Positions 23,901 to 38,900 of a DNA stretch of 64,000 bases are shown piece after piece. The notes beneath the pieces are model-generated. The model saw only the letters and a list, made by a program, of their open reading frames with translations, did not search any database and was not told the DNA's origin. Numbering within the stretch: the stretch's first letter is position 1; each line of letters starts with the position of its first letter. The position numbers were made by a program, and so were the translations under genes. The stretch comes from Lamellibrachia columna (Eukaryota; Annelida; Polychaeta; Sabellida; Siboglinidae), in contig OY759266.1 of assembly GCA_963662155.1 (NCBI GenBank), positions 58,446,010 to 58,510,009 of the forward strand, given 5' to 3'.

Positions 23901-26900
23901 ATAAAAAGGCACCTTTGGTGCAATTTTTTTTATCACAGACCTAAGATAGATCACAGATAGTACATTAATATTAGATACTAAACGTGCATTAATTGCATTA
24001 ACATGCTACTTATGCGCACAAGTAATGCAGGCTTTCAAACTACACTGTCTAGCTGGTGTGTTAGTGTTCTTATACCTACAGGGCCTGTGTACGTGTGCAG
24101 ACAAATATTAAACTCATGTGTAGTCAAACTTAGCCCTGCAGAGCAACAGGGCACAAGTCACTAAACTTTCAGATGAGACAATATGTATCATTGAGTAACA
24201 ACCCACAGCAAATATGCATCACTGAGTAACAACCTACAGCAAATATGTATCACTGAGTAATAACCCACAGCAAATATGTATCACTGAGTAACAACCCACA
24301 GCAAATATGCATCACTGAGTAACAACCTACAGCAAATATGTATCACTGAGTAACAACCCACAGCAAATATGTATCACTGAGTAATAACCCACAGCAAATA
24401 TGTATCATTGAGTAACAACCCACAGCAAATATGCATCACTGAGTAACAACCTACAGCAAATATGTATCACTGAGTAATAACCCACAGCAAATATGTATCA
24501 CTGAGTAACAACCTACAGCAAATATGCATTACTGAGTAACAACCCACAGCAAATATGTATCACTGAGTAACAACCCACAGCAAATATGCATCACTGAGTA
24601 ACAACCCACAGCAAATATGTATCACTGAGTAACAACCCACAGCAAATATGCATCACTGAGTAACAACCCACAGCAAATATGTATCACTGAGTAACAACCC
24701 ACAGCAAATATGCATCACTGAGTAACAACCCACAGCAAATATGCATCACTGAGTAACAACCCACAGCAAATATGCATCACTGAGTAACAACCTACAGCAA
24801 ATATGCATCACTGAGTAACAACCCATAGCAAATATGTATCACTGAGTAACAACCTACAGCAAATATGCATCACTGAGTAACAACCCACAGCAAATATCTA
24901 TCACTGAGTAACAACCCACAGCAAATATCTATCACTGAGTAACAACCCACAGCAAATATCTATCACTGAGTAACAACCCACAGCAAATATCTATCACTGA
25001 GTAACAACCCACAGCAAATATCTATCACTGAGTAACAACCCACAGCAAATATCTATCACTGAGTAACAACCCACAGCAAATATCTATCACTGAGTAACAA
25101 CCCATAGCAAATATGCATCACTGAGTAACAACACACAGCAAATATGTATCACTGAGTAACAACCTACAGCAAATATGCATCACTGAGTAACAACCCACAG
25201 CAAATATCTATCACTGAGTAACAACCCACAGCAAATATCTATCACTGAGTAACAACCCACAGCAAATATCTATCACTGAGTAACAACCTACAGCAAATAT
25301 GTATCACTGAGTAACAACCCACAGCAAATATGAAAAGACTCACCTCGAGCAAATGGAGAAGTTTGGTGCTGGCCACCATAGAGAGAGTCTTCAGGTAAGG
25401 CGAAACTATAGACACAAATGACACAGGTTAGCAACAAGAATCCACAGCAAAAGTAGATATTTGATGAATAGAAACAAACGACTGGTTAATTAAACTAAAA
25501 TAGGAAATCTGCACAAGTTATTTGTATTATGCCATTTTAATGTTTAAGGCAGAGTTAGTTGCTAGACAACAGATTGACAAGTAGTTATCAAACATCATAA
25601 GACAAGGTGATGGTGATTTTATTACGATGATCAGGAAGCATTAAAACGAGCAAATGTCACAGCTCTTTAAAGATAACTCCATTATTTATTTAACCCACTG
25701 TGAATCAGGTTAGTTGATGTTCAGATGACAGTGTATGAGTAGTAATGTGTATGAGTAGTAATGTGTATGAGTAGTAATGTGTATGAGTAGTAATGTGTAT
25801 GAGTAGTAATGTGTATGAGTAGTAATGTGTATGAGTAGTAATGTGTATGAGTAGTAATGTGTATGAGTAGTAATGTGTATGAGTAGTAATGTGTATGAGT
25901 AGTAATGTGTATGAGTAGTAATGTGTATGAGTAGTAATGTGCAGTCGGTTTAATAAATTTGCTAATGAGATTGGGTAACTTAAGTTGCGAAAGTGGTTAT
26001 AGTCTTATATCAAATGTATAGAAGCGGGCGACACACTGCCAGCCACTTGTGCTACACATTGCCAGCCACTTGTGCTACACACTGCCAGCCACTTGTGCTA
26101 CACATTGCCAGCTACTTGTGTTACACATTGCCAGCCACTTGTGCTACACATTGCCAGCTACTTGTGCTACACATTGCCAGCTACTTGTGCTACACATTGC
26201 CAGCCACTTGTGCTACACATTGCCAGCCACTTGTGCTACACATTGCCAGCAACTTGTGCTACACATTGCCAGCCACTTGTGCTTTTTTTTTTACCAATTT
26301 CAGTTCGGCAAAAACACCAATCAAAACATCACAGTGATGAAATAATTTCATCAAAACTAAATAAGTTTAATTTTTGTGAAATGAGTTTGAAATGAGACGA
26401 GTGAAAATTGAACTGCAGAGCCAATTTTAAACACAAAAAATGTGGGAAAAAAAACTGGAAACCATGCTACTGACCATTGACTATGATGGTCAGCAAACAA
26501 TCAAACAGTGGCTGCAGTCGCTGATGTCCAGTCGTGATGATCTTGTGAAATACCTGTGAGAAAACATCTACAACTTGAACATAGAGTGACAGTGTGACTA
26601 CATAAAGCACATCTATGTCTGTCTGTCAGTCCAACTCTGTCTGTCTGGCTGTCCGTCTGTCCGTCAGTCGGACTCTATGTTTGGCTGTCTGTCCGTTCAT
26701 CAACATTACATCACAAGTGATCAGTAAAATTAGGAATACATAATAATTACTACAACTATTACATATTAAAGATGACTGCTAGTTTCTACTTACAATGATG
26801 AGGAAGTCTGCATGCGTGCCAGTGAAGACGGGAATGTCCATGGGAACTCGCACTGAGTACGGCTTGTTGAGTCGCACCCCAAAGTTTCTCTCACCACTCA

Positions 26901-29900
26901 GCAGAAGTAGGATAAACACCCCAATATGCATGAGGCCAACCCGTGCTGCAAGTAGGTCATATAATTAGGTTACTTAAAGTCAGTCACAACTGAGTAAATA
27001 TTCCACCCGATAGGATTTCTGAATCAAAATGCATCTGCAATAAATTCATTTTAAATCCTGTCCGTGTTCCAAACTTGTTAAATCTTGTTCAATTTTGGCA
27101 AAGCTGACCAAGGTATCTACAGAGTGGCATACCTAAAATCATACGTAAAGTAAAGTACTGGCATAATTTTTTTTATAAATATAGCCATTGAATTAGGCAA
27201 TTTAAAAATAAAACAACAACAGAAAATATGCTGTATAAACACATAAAATACAATTTAGCTATTAGACAAATTTTCAGTAAAACGATAAAGACATTAAAAT
27301 GGGATTAAAAATTAAAAGCCAAATATTTTTGGGATTAGCTGAAATTATAACATAATGTTAGACTTGTTGAACATAGAATTGAACAGAATAATTGTGTTCT
27401 TTTACCCTCACCATATGTTGTCCTTGGATGGAATGGAAGCAGCAGTAACTATGTGTGCCCTTCATGAGAAGGAGAGTAAGTTTGTAAGAGTGAAGGTGAT
27501 CTACTCACACTGGTCGGCTCTGGCGTCGTTGAGGAAGTAGAGAATGGGCACAAGGATATCCAACACATCACTGCTCTTGAGCACATAGAACATAAACTTC
27601 TGCAAGTAAACAGCCACACAAGGGTCAACAGAACATCCAACAATGTCATAGAAGTCATAAAAGAATAAACAGCTACTGCCATCAATGATACTAATTACAT
27701 GTTACATGACAGATGCAGTGCACAGGAATTGCTTTCTAAATAATCACTTTAACTGATAACTTGTTAACACAATCATGTGCACAAACCTATTTATACATAT
27801 GAACATACACATCATGAATGTAGAAATAAACAAACATTGAAACAGACCTTGTTTATGTCACACATCTTCCAGAAGAGGACCAGCAGCTCCTGGTGAAAGT
27901 GGACCTTCTTACAGGACCCGGGCAGGTAGGTCTGTAGCAGTGGGTTGTTAAGGAGTCTGGTGAGCCCTTTCAGAATCAACTGGAAGTCCTGCAGCAAGCT
28001 CAATCATATCATCAAACATGAACCTGTCAAGTAATCGACTTCTCACATAAATGTAAAAGATATTCTTTTCGTAACTTCATACTAACTTCAGGTTCACGTC
28101 AAAATATTATCGCTTCTGTGACACATTTCAAGGCCACCCCAGACTTCCTAGTGCTATTTTAACACCAAAAACTGGCACTAAGTGACAACTAGTGTTTACT
28201 TTACAGATGCACCAATCAACATTGTTCTTTGATTGGCAGTACAAAATGATTAATGAATTTCCCATTGTTGTAAGCAATAACACAGAGATAGATTATCGTG
28301 AGTCAACTATCCTACCTCCTCCCTGTGTATCCTGGAGAGGTAGTTGACAAACAGGTTTTCTGAGCCACCCACCTACAAGAGAAACCACATCAGCCACTGC
28401 AATCGGAGGATGTGCTACATTCAGGCGTAAGCTCATGAGTAACAAACAAGTACAGCAAACAAACAACATAGGCATTCATCAGCTGATATCTTAGTGTTAT
28501 CAAGTTCTATTTCCCAAAATATTTCAATAGCAACAAAATATTGATATCTCATTTATACAGCTGAGTGAACGGAGATAATGTGGAGTGAATGAAATTGCTG
28601 AAGCTTAGAAACAGCAGCAACGTGATTCAAACCCGAGTCCGATGGGAGTCCAATGTTCCAACCATTGTATGACTGCATCCCAGAAATGTGCTGCTATAAA
28701 CATATTTTCATCTCCAAATAAAGATACACACTTCTAAATTGCTACTCAGTGCGGCAATTGTCAAATACCAACCATTAAGTGCGCTGACTTCCAAACTGCT
28801 ACTAAGTGCTACTCAGTGCGGCAATTGTCAAATACCAACCATTAAGTGCGCTGACTTCCAAACTGCTACTAAGTGCTACTCAGTGCGGCAATTGTCAAAT
28901 ACCAACCATTAAGTGCGCTGACTTCCAAACTGCTACTAAGTGCTACTCAGTGCGGCAATTGTCAAATACCAACCATTAAGTGCGCTGACTTCCAAACTGC
29001 TACTAAGTGCTACTCAGTGCGGCAATTGTCAAATACCAACCATTAAGTGCGCTGACTTCCAAACTGCTACTAAGTGCTACTCAGTGCGGCAATTGTCAAA
29101 TACCAACCATTAAGTGCGCTGACTTCCAAACTGCTACTAAGTGCTACTCAGTGCGGCAATTGTCAAATACCAACCACTAAGTGCGCTGACTTCCAAACTG
29201 CCACTAAGAGTAACCACTTCCAAACTGCCACTAAGAGTAACCACTTCTAAATGCAACAACGTACAACCTATAAGTGTACCTACTTCTGACACGGGTTCCA
29301 TGGCCGTCGCTCCGCCAGTGGTGCCATCTACTGACACATTGCCTGCTGGTTCGTTGTCGAGTGAGACACACAGCACCTGTAGCGCCACCTCGACGAGAGG
29401 CTCTCGACTGTCAGCGAACATGAGATGGTTGTAGGGCAGACCGTAGCCGACAGGGTCGTAGGCACACACGATATTGAGAAGAGATGTGAAGATGGGAAGG
29501 GCATGTCTGTTCTCTGTCGATGTGAAGTACGCGATCCAGTGATTTGGTTGACAATGGGCATCGGCTGAGGGAAATAAGAAGTGGAATTTACATGTCAGGA
29601 TAAATTAGTGCATTCAGGTGCACAATATTTATTATAACTACAATAAAATAGACACCTGATATATAGTTTTTGATTATGACTAGAACAAATAAAATTATTC
29701 CCAATCTATATCACATATACAATTAAAGTACATGACATTACAATATTAATTAGTTATAATACAATTTTTACTAGTGTTCTATTCTATTCTAAATGTGCTG
29801 TAGTTTCTAATCTTTGTCATTTTTTCCAACACTAAAAAAAATGGAATAACTCTATTGTATATGGAATGTTAGCCACATGCGACGAATACACTGGCATTAA

Positions 29901-32900
29901 ACCATCATTATCACAGATCATGTGATATTCAATATACATTAAGTGTAGGCCTGTGTTTGTATTACCATCACTACAAACATAAATGATTTTGAATGTTGAA
30001 TTTATCTGGAAGACTCCTACATTTTAAAACATCCTCTGTTCCTGTGGGTAACACGGGTGCTGAAAATCCTTATCAAAAGTGATAATTTTGTTTAATATTC
30101 ATTTGATCCTAACTGGCTGATCTCAAAACATCGATGAAACTGATGTCATTCAACCTTAAATACAACTTTGTATTTGCCAGATGACACTTCAGTCATTACA
30201 ATGCAAAACTACCTGCATGCAAGTCAGTACCCGTATGAATTAGCACCCGTATGAACTAGCACCCATATGAACTAGCACCCGTATGAACTGTGATTGGGCA
30301 ATTATTTTTTTATGTAAACACTATTTTCAATTGCTAAGTGAAACAGTTGCTAACCCTACCAATGAAACCATGTTTGTGCAGTGTCATACATCCATGTTTT
30401 GAGATCACCCCTATTTTGAGATGACGCCTAGCCACACAGGTTGAGTTGAGACACTCACCGACTGGAGGAAGATACATGGTCTCAGAGAAGCAGGTGATGA
30501 TTAACTTTAGAATCTCGCCCCTGTTCTGGTCATGTGTCACATTGATGGGGGGAGAGTGGGCAAACCCGACTCCCGCCTCCCAGATGTACTCACAGCTGTC
30601 GAGGGTTTGGATGTCTTCTGGGTTCTCCTGTAGCCGCAACATAGACAAACCACTGTGTTGCCAAATGAAGTCATGTCATTTTGAAATTCCTAAAACTTGT
30701 GTTATTTTTTTCAAAAAAGATGCTGCCAGCGACCACCAGACTTGGGGTCAATTTCATTATACCAATTCGAATGACACATCAATTTCAAATACTAATTCCA
30801 ATTCCACCTAAAAAAATCCCAATTCCAAAATCCCAATTCCATAGAGAAATAACAGCATGTGGGCAGAGAAACCATAGACATACTCAGTGCCAAAAATAAC
30901 ATTTATTCTAGAGCATGTCGACTTAATTTCTGCATATTATGGTACAAAATGGCAAACATAGATGATATATGCAACTTATTATATTTTATTGATGTAGTAA
31001 TATTGTAATTGAAAAAGTAATTGAAAAGTAATTCAAATTACCAATTACATTTTCACCAATTCCAATTACTTTCAAAAACAAAACACCAATTCTGGAACTG
31101 AAATTGGTGTTTCAATTCCAATGTAACTGACCCCAAGTCTGACCACCACTACAGTTGGTGTTTCAATTCCAATGTAATTGACCCCAAGTCTGACCACCAC
31201 TACAGTTGGTGTTGCATTCACTCACTGGTCCAGCTTTCTTGGTGCAGGACACTGTGAAGTCAGGACAGAAGAGCAAGTCCTGAAACAGACATTGAGTCAT
31301 CATCAGAGTTCTGCTGCACACATTAAGTGCCTACATCAGAGTTCTGCTGCACACATTAAGTGCCTACACATCATATCTAGTCACAGAGTTCTGCTGCACA
31401 CATTAAGTGCCTACATCAGAGTTCTGCTGCACACATTAAGTGCCTACATCAGAGTTCTGCTACACACATTAAGTGCCTACATCAGAGTTCTGCTGCACAT
31501 ATTAAGTGTCTACACATCATATCTAGTCACAGAGTTCTGCTGCACACATTAAGTGCCTACACATCATATCTAGTCACAGAGTTCTGCTGCACACATTAAG
31601 TGCCTACATCAGAGTTCTGCTGCACACATTAAGTGCCTACATCAGAGTTCTGCTGCACACATTAAGTGCCTACACATCATATCTAGTCACAGAGTTCTGC
31701 TGCACACATTAAGTGCCTACACATCATATCTAGTCAGAGTTCTGCTGCACACATTAAGTGCCTACACATCATATCTAGTCACAGAGTTCTGCTGCACACA
31801 TTAAGTGCCTACACATCATATCTAGTCACAGAGTTCTGCTGCACACATTAAGTGCCTACATCAGAGTTCTGCTGCACACATTAAGTGCCTACATCAGAGT
31901 TCTGCTGCACACATTAAGTGCCTACACATCATATCTAGTCACAGAGTTCTGCTGCACACATTAAGTGCCTACACATCATATCTAGTCACAAAGAAACACA
32001 ACACTAAAAAAGGCATTAGGCAAAAAAATGGTTCTGGTATTATGGCTGAACAAATAAAGTAAGCAAAGGATTACAATTTGTTTTACATTGTTCTACTGAT
32101 ACGAAAGGAGGTATAAATTAGTAAGCAGCAGTTTTATTTCCTCTTCACAAAACTGCTGTGGATTAGTGTTAAATCAGAGATAATTTATTGTCAGTCAAAA
32201 TGTTTTTTTAATTCCCATTGATTTTTAACAAGCACGGTTCAGCTGTAGACTTTGCAGTAGCACATTAGGTAAGTCAGATTTTCATTCAGCATTAAAAATG
32301 TGGACAGTGCTACTAATAAATGAATGTTCTCATAAAAAAAGAGAATATGCGTTATGCATATAGCTAAAACATGTAAATGATATGCTAATCACTGTGTGTA
32401 CAAACTAAAAGTCCATTAAAATATATAAATTCATTAAAACGTCATCACAGAAAAGCATAAAAATCCTCCACGACAATGGCTATAGTCCATAAAAAACAGT
32501 ATTTCACACATTGCCACATGCACACTGGAAAGAGACGAGTCTTTAGTTTGCACTTAAATGACTGCTCCTACAGATATATACTCACTGACAAGGCATTGAG
32601 CAGAGACTCAGCCAGTGGTGGCATCTCATTCTGAAACCAATATACACTCATATATTCCAGTTGTTCCACTTCACGTTCAGTTCAAATTAAAGTAGCTGGG
32701 GCAGCTAACGATTTGTTCTCCTCCTAACATACTAGGAAATATTGAACTGTGCATCAACACCACAATTAATCACGAAGCACTACTGTCGTATTTCGCCAAT
32801 CCATCCTTTAAAAAAACAGTCCTTTTGGAAATCCCCGACTTCTTTAAGTTCTTAGAAATGCTGACAATGTTTCCATAGTAACATAAACATATCACCTGGT

Positions 32901-35900
32901 TACTGTATCCCAGTACACATCAGTACTATATCTGCCTAACTAAATCATGTCATTAAACCAGCAAATATTAGCACTAACATAGTTTATTGTGCCTTTGAAG
33001 CTATAACAGAAATGGCCAGTAGTTGTGACCTGGTGACCCCGCGGATAACGGGGCCAATCAAAATTATTGTAAACATGCCCTGCCACATGTTTCCCAGATG
33101 ACTGGTGTAACCTGATATCGTAGACGACAACACGTTACAAATACAGATTCAAGGGACATTGTGGCGGCAAATTAAAGGGACATGTCGAAATTAGTATCTT
33201 TGACATTTCTCTTACTTGACTTGAAAAGATACTTCAGGAAATTATGCTTAAATTACTATTTAAAAAAACTACAACACTTACAATGCTGCAATTTGGCATA
33301 TAAATGCGTCTTACATGTAAGCAACATTACACGAATTAGAATTACAATTGGTGAAGGGTTTGTGTCAAAAATACACTGCCACTTTAGGCTGTCATTCAAC
33401 TTTTGCTGAACTTATTCATGGTGGTGTAGCAGACGAATTTTTTTTTTTAATAATAATAAAAAATGTCCTTAAAGTTATCAGTGACACTGTCCAGGGTTGA
33501 AAAAATCTTGATTTTTTTAAATAAAAAAAATTGGATTCTTTTTTTATTTAAATTGGATTTTTTAATTATTTTATTTTTTTAAATCTGGTATATAGAAATG
33601 TTTATAGATGTTTATATTTATAAACTCTTTCAAACGTGTTCTATTCAAATCGATTTGGGTACTTGTCTTAACAGAGGGTACATGATTTTTGCTTATATAA
33701 ACACATTAAACAATGTCCACAAGGCCTTACCCCCTGTAGTTGCATAATCTGTCTTGGAAAGGAAAGCATGCTGAGTGTCTGTGGCTGTAGCAGTATATAT
33801 GCAGTATATATTGTTTGCTGAGAGGGTGGATTAGCACCTATCCAGGTCTCTGTGTACTCTAAGTGTCTCTAACCAGGCTGCAAACTGGTACAGTATTAAT
33901 AATAATAATAATAATAATTGACTTCTATGGCGCCTATATCCTCAGGAACCTGAGCTCAGAGGCGCAACAAAACAGAATCAGTAGGCGTAATCGTAAACAA
34001 GGACGCGCAAAAGTCAGTATCAGAATGAGGGACAACCGAACATTTATGGTGGGAATGCAATTTGGAATAGATATGTCTTGAGTTTTTTACGGAAAATAGC
34101 AATAGTTTCGGATGTTTTCAAAGCGATAGGGAGTTCATTCCAGACCCTAGGCGCAGCGACAGAGAAAGCACGTTTACCCAAGTTAAGTTTTGTTTTAGGT
34201 ACAATAAGTTGTTGTGAAACTGATGATCTTAGCTGCCTAGGGATATTTGAAAGATGCAGGAGACTAGCCAAGTAGAATGGTTGTTGTGTAGATAGAGCAC
34301 GATATGCAAGAGTGGACAGCTTAAAATTAATTCGATAAGAAACTGGAAGCCAGTGTAACTGTTTAAGTAGTGGTAGTGACGGTGAAAACCGAGGCGCCCT
34401 GAGAACCACACGTGCCAGACAATTTTGTACTCGTTTGAGTTTAGCCAAGTCTCTTTTAGCAATGTTGTTTAGTAGTGAATTGCAATAGTCAAGACGGCTG
34501 CTAATTAGTGCCGTTGATATTGTTTTAGCAGTAGATGTAGATATGTGATGCCGAATTCGACGAAGATCACGAATATGATAGAAACAGGATTTACATACTT
34601 GAGAGATATGCTGGCGAAAGTTGAAATCACAGTCAAAGATAACACCTAGATTACGAACAGTATCTGATGGGAATGTATCACTGCCAAGCAGTTTAACAGG
34701 AAAATGGTTGATGACTTTATTTCGTTGTTGTTTAGTGCCAATAATAATAAGGTCTGTTTTATCTGGATTAAGCTTTAGCTTACTTGATTCCATCCACGAC
34801 AAGATATCAGTAAGGCAATCACTAAAAGTCGAAAGAGATTCTTGTACATTTGATTGTGAAAGTGATATATAAACCTGTGTGTCATCAGCATAAAGGTGAT
34901 GACTGAGATTACGATTAGCAATAACTTGGCTGAGCGATGTAGTATATAAGCTGAACAGAACAGGGCCAAGGACGGATCCTTGTGGCACTCCAAATGGTAG
35001 ATGTTGTGGGCTAGATAATGTGCCAGATATGTTAATACTTTGATATCTGTCTGATAAAAATGATTTGAACCACCGAAGAGCTGGGCCAGAAATTCCAAAA
35101 TATCTATGGAGGCGTTGTAAAAGGATTGAATGATCAATTGTATCGAAAGCAGCTGAGAGATCAAGTAAAGTGAGTGCTGTGACTTTGCCATTGTCCATGT
35201 TATCAACTATATCATTGTGTATCTTGAGAAGAGCTGTTTCAGTAGAATGGAATCGTTTATATGCAGACTGTAGATCATTTGATAAGTGATGGTTGTAAAT
35301 ATGTTCATGAAGGCGATTAGCAACTACTTTTTCCAATATTTTTGACAGAAAACTGAGATTAGAGATAGGACGATAATTCCTTAGGTCATCTTTGCACAAA
35401 GTTTGTTTTTTAATAAGAGGATTTTACAAGAGCTTGTTTGAAATCCTGTGGAACAACTCCACTCTGCATTGAAAGGTTTATGATAGTAGTAATGGGAAAG
35501 ATGAGTTGATCGATACAGCTTTTTAGTAGAAGTGTTGGAAATGGGTCAAGATCACACGATTTGTTAGGATATTTTTTAATAATGATGAGAACTTCATTAG
35601 TAGTTGCAGGTGTGAAACTCTGTAGTGTTTTTTCAGAAAGTGGCGGTTCAGGGAAATCATAGTCATTATTATTAATGACAAAATTTGATCGAATACGAGC
35701 AATCTTATCTGTAAAGTATTTTGAAAAAGAACTACACAATGTATCCAATGAAGAATGTTCAGGCAGTGCTTTTAATTTCTGCCGATGTAGAATTTTGTTA
35801 ACAGATTTCCACATCTGCCGAGGGTTTTCAGAATTTGTTGTGATAAAATGTGTATAGTAATCAGACTTTGCTTTTGACATCATGTGATTACATATATGTA

Positions 35901-38900
35901 GCTGTTTAGTATAATGGGATCGATCAATTGGAGAACGAGTTCGTCGCCAAATTCTTTCAAAATATCGACGGCGACGTTTTGCTACAATTATATCATTAGA
36001 CATCCATGGTGATGGAGGGCGAACTTGTACACGTTTGGTTTGTTTCGGAGCATGTTTATCCAGAAGTTTACTTAATGTTTCATTGTACTGATTAACAAGC
36101 TCGCATAGTGTAGATTTAGGTTTGATCAAAAGATCAGAATTTGCTAGATCCTCATGAAGGGTATTTATGTTAATTTTATTTATTGGTCGAAATGTGATAA
36201 TTTTTTTTTTTCTAGATCTTGAACCAACTTGCAACCACAAATCGATAATGACACAAAGGTGATCTGATAAACCATCAGTAGGGAATATTTTCTCAAAACG
36301 ATATAATTTGGCATTTTGTGGCTATTTTTTTCACATTTACAAAAATGCTTTACAAATCTTGTAACATAACCAACTAAATGAAAAACTCCAAATGTTATTA
36401 ACCTGGAATATTATATTATACAGTACAAGTAGCATCTGTGAAGAAATAGTTAATTTATCTTTAAAACTTCTATTGAAACTACTCAATTCAAGACAAGCAT
36501 AAAAAACTGCAACACATAAATTAGTTAGTTCTGTAAGATACAGCTTGGTGTGACACTTGTTTGAAGAGAAACTAATGCACAACACGAAGCAAACAAGGAA
36601 AGGTGACCATACAAACATGTCTTATTACAGCCACATCAATATTAGTAAAATAATACATAAAACAACATTTTCTTTACAAAATAAAGTCTTGCTAATAGAA
36701 AGAGTTTTGTGACCAGACGTCACATGGAAAGAAAGCTAATTGCTGTTGCGTGGTTTGGGTCAATGCTGAGTCTGGAATGTGAAAAGAAATAGAGCTGACC
36801 TCAACAGAGTCATCGGCTGTAGGTCCAGGTACAGTTGACCAAAAGAACCCCCTCCAGTCCGGGTCTTCAAAGATGTAGGGTAGGATCCGGGTGAGTAGAC
36901 GCACACAGTTCAGCACTGAAACAGTGTAAATGTACCTGCATGCATTAGAACTAGGTTACTTAACCGACCTCAAAGTAAACCAACCACTGCATGTGATGAC
37001 AGGGTTGGCTTCAACTGTAATTACGTAATATGTAATTAAATACAATTTCATTGTCAGTGTAATTTATTCTAATTTGGAACAGTGTAATTGGAATTGAGTT
37101 TTATGAGGCTATGTAACTCTAACTGAACCCAATCCTGGCGACAAATATGCACAAATTCACACGAAAATGAACTGTAATAGTACATGTAATCTTCTTTTAT
37201 AAGAAGTGTAGTTGTACTCAACCTATAAACTATTGCAACTAACCCTTTATGAAGCATTGTAATTGACTTTTTGAAGAGCAGTCATTGTAATCAACGTTTT
37301 GAAGCAATGTAATTGTAGTTGAACTACAATTAATGTAGAGTGAATATAATATGGGGTGTAAGGGGTGTTGATGCGCTCAACCGTAAAGACACTCAAGTCA
37401 ACCTCAGAAACCAGAAGTGAATTTCAAAAGCCAGCTTGTGCTGGAAATGGCTACAGGAAGGCGACGGACCAGATACCAGCAGATGATGACATCATTTATT
37501 TGGACAGTATGACGCTTCCGGATCAAAGCCAAACGGAAGTTCGGAGGCTGACAACGTCGTTAACCAAGCCAAAAGTTAATGTAAATATAGGATGTTGGAA
37601 TGTGAGAACGTTATACTCTATAGGGAAATCAACCCAGCTTGCAAGAGAAATGGACAAATATAAAATAGATGTTATGGGCATTAGTGAATGCAGATGGATG
37701 GGACAATGAAAAGTCAAGATGAACACCGGAGAGAGCATAATTTTTTCAGGGAGAGAAGACAACATACACAGACACGGAGTAGCAATAATGATGACGAAGA
37801 AAGCAGAACAAGCATTGCTGGAATGGAAAGCTATCAGTGATAGAATTATTTATGCTAGATTCTTCTCCATGTATGTAAAGTTATCGATCATACAAGTCTA
37901 TGCACCAACAAATGAAGCCAGCGTCGAAGATAAAGACAATTTCTATGAACAGCTCCAGACAGTTGTGGACAGTGTTCATAAGCATGACATACTCTTAGTA
38001 ATGGGGGATTTAAATACCAAAGTTGGAGAAAACAACGACGGATATGAAAACATAATAGGAAGCCATGGAGTAGGTGAAAGAAATGACAATGGAGAAAGAC
38101 TTGTTGACTTCTGCGGACTCAATAACCTCGTGGTAACAGGTACCATTTTCCCACATAAACTTATACATAAACAGACATGGACATCTCCAGGAGGAAAGAC
38201 AAAAAATCAAATAGACCATGTGTTAGTGAGTAGGCAACACTGGACATCAGTAATGGACACTAGGGCCATGAGAGGAGCCAACATTGCGAGTGACCACCAA
38301 TTAGTGCGATCAAAAATCAAGCTGAAACTAAAGAGAAAACAAAAGAACAAGGCGATCAGAAAGAAATTTGATATAATTAAGTTACAGCACCCAGCTATTA
38401 AAGCCCAATTCTCACTGAAGTTACGCAACAAATATGATATATTACAAGACTACGAAGAAACAGGCGACGAAGAAGTTGAGAAACAATGGCAAGACTTTGA
38501 GGATGCATACAAAGAAACAGCTCAAGAAGTACTGGGGTACAAAAAGAAAGGGCAAAAACCATGGATCAGCAAGGAGTCGTGGGAGTTAGTAGAAGAGAGA
38601 AAACGACTGAAGAACAACATCGAGCAGACAAAGTCAGACAGGATTAAGCAGAATTACATGGATAAATACAGGTGTAAAGACAAAGAAGTGAAGAAGAGCA
38701 TGAGACAAGACAAGAGGAAGTGGGTTGACCACCTTGCCATGGAAGCAGAGGAAGCAGCACATAATGGAAGAATGAAAGAAGTGTATGATATTACAAAAAC
38801 CCTCAGTAATGACAAACGTAAGACAACAAATGCAGTGAAAGACAAAGGTGGAAACTTAATAACGGAAGGATTGGCCAGAAGGAAGCGATGGAAAGAACAC

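Noticed and set aside
24180..25332. Possible CRISPR-like array
   Set aside because: Units are directly adjacent with no unique spacers, as in all arrays of this window, and the genome is eukaryotic.
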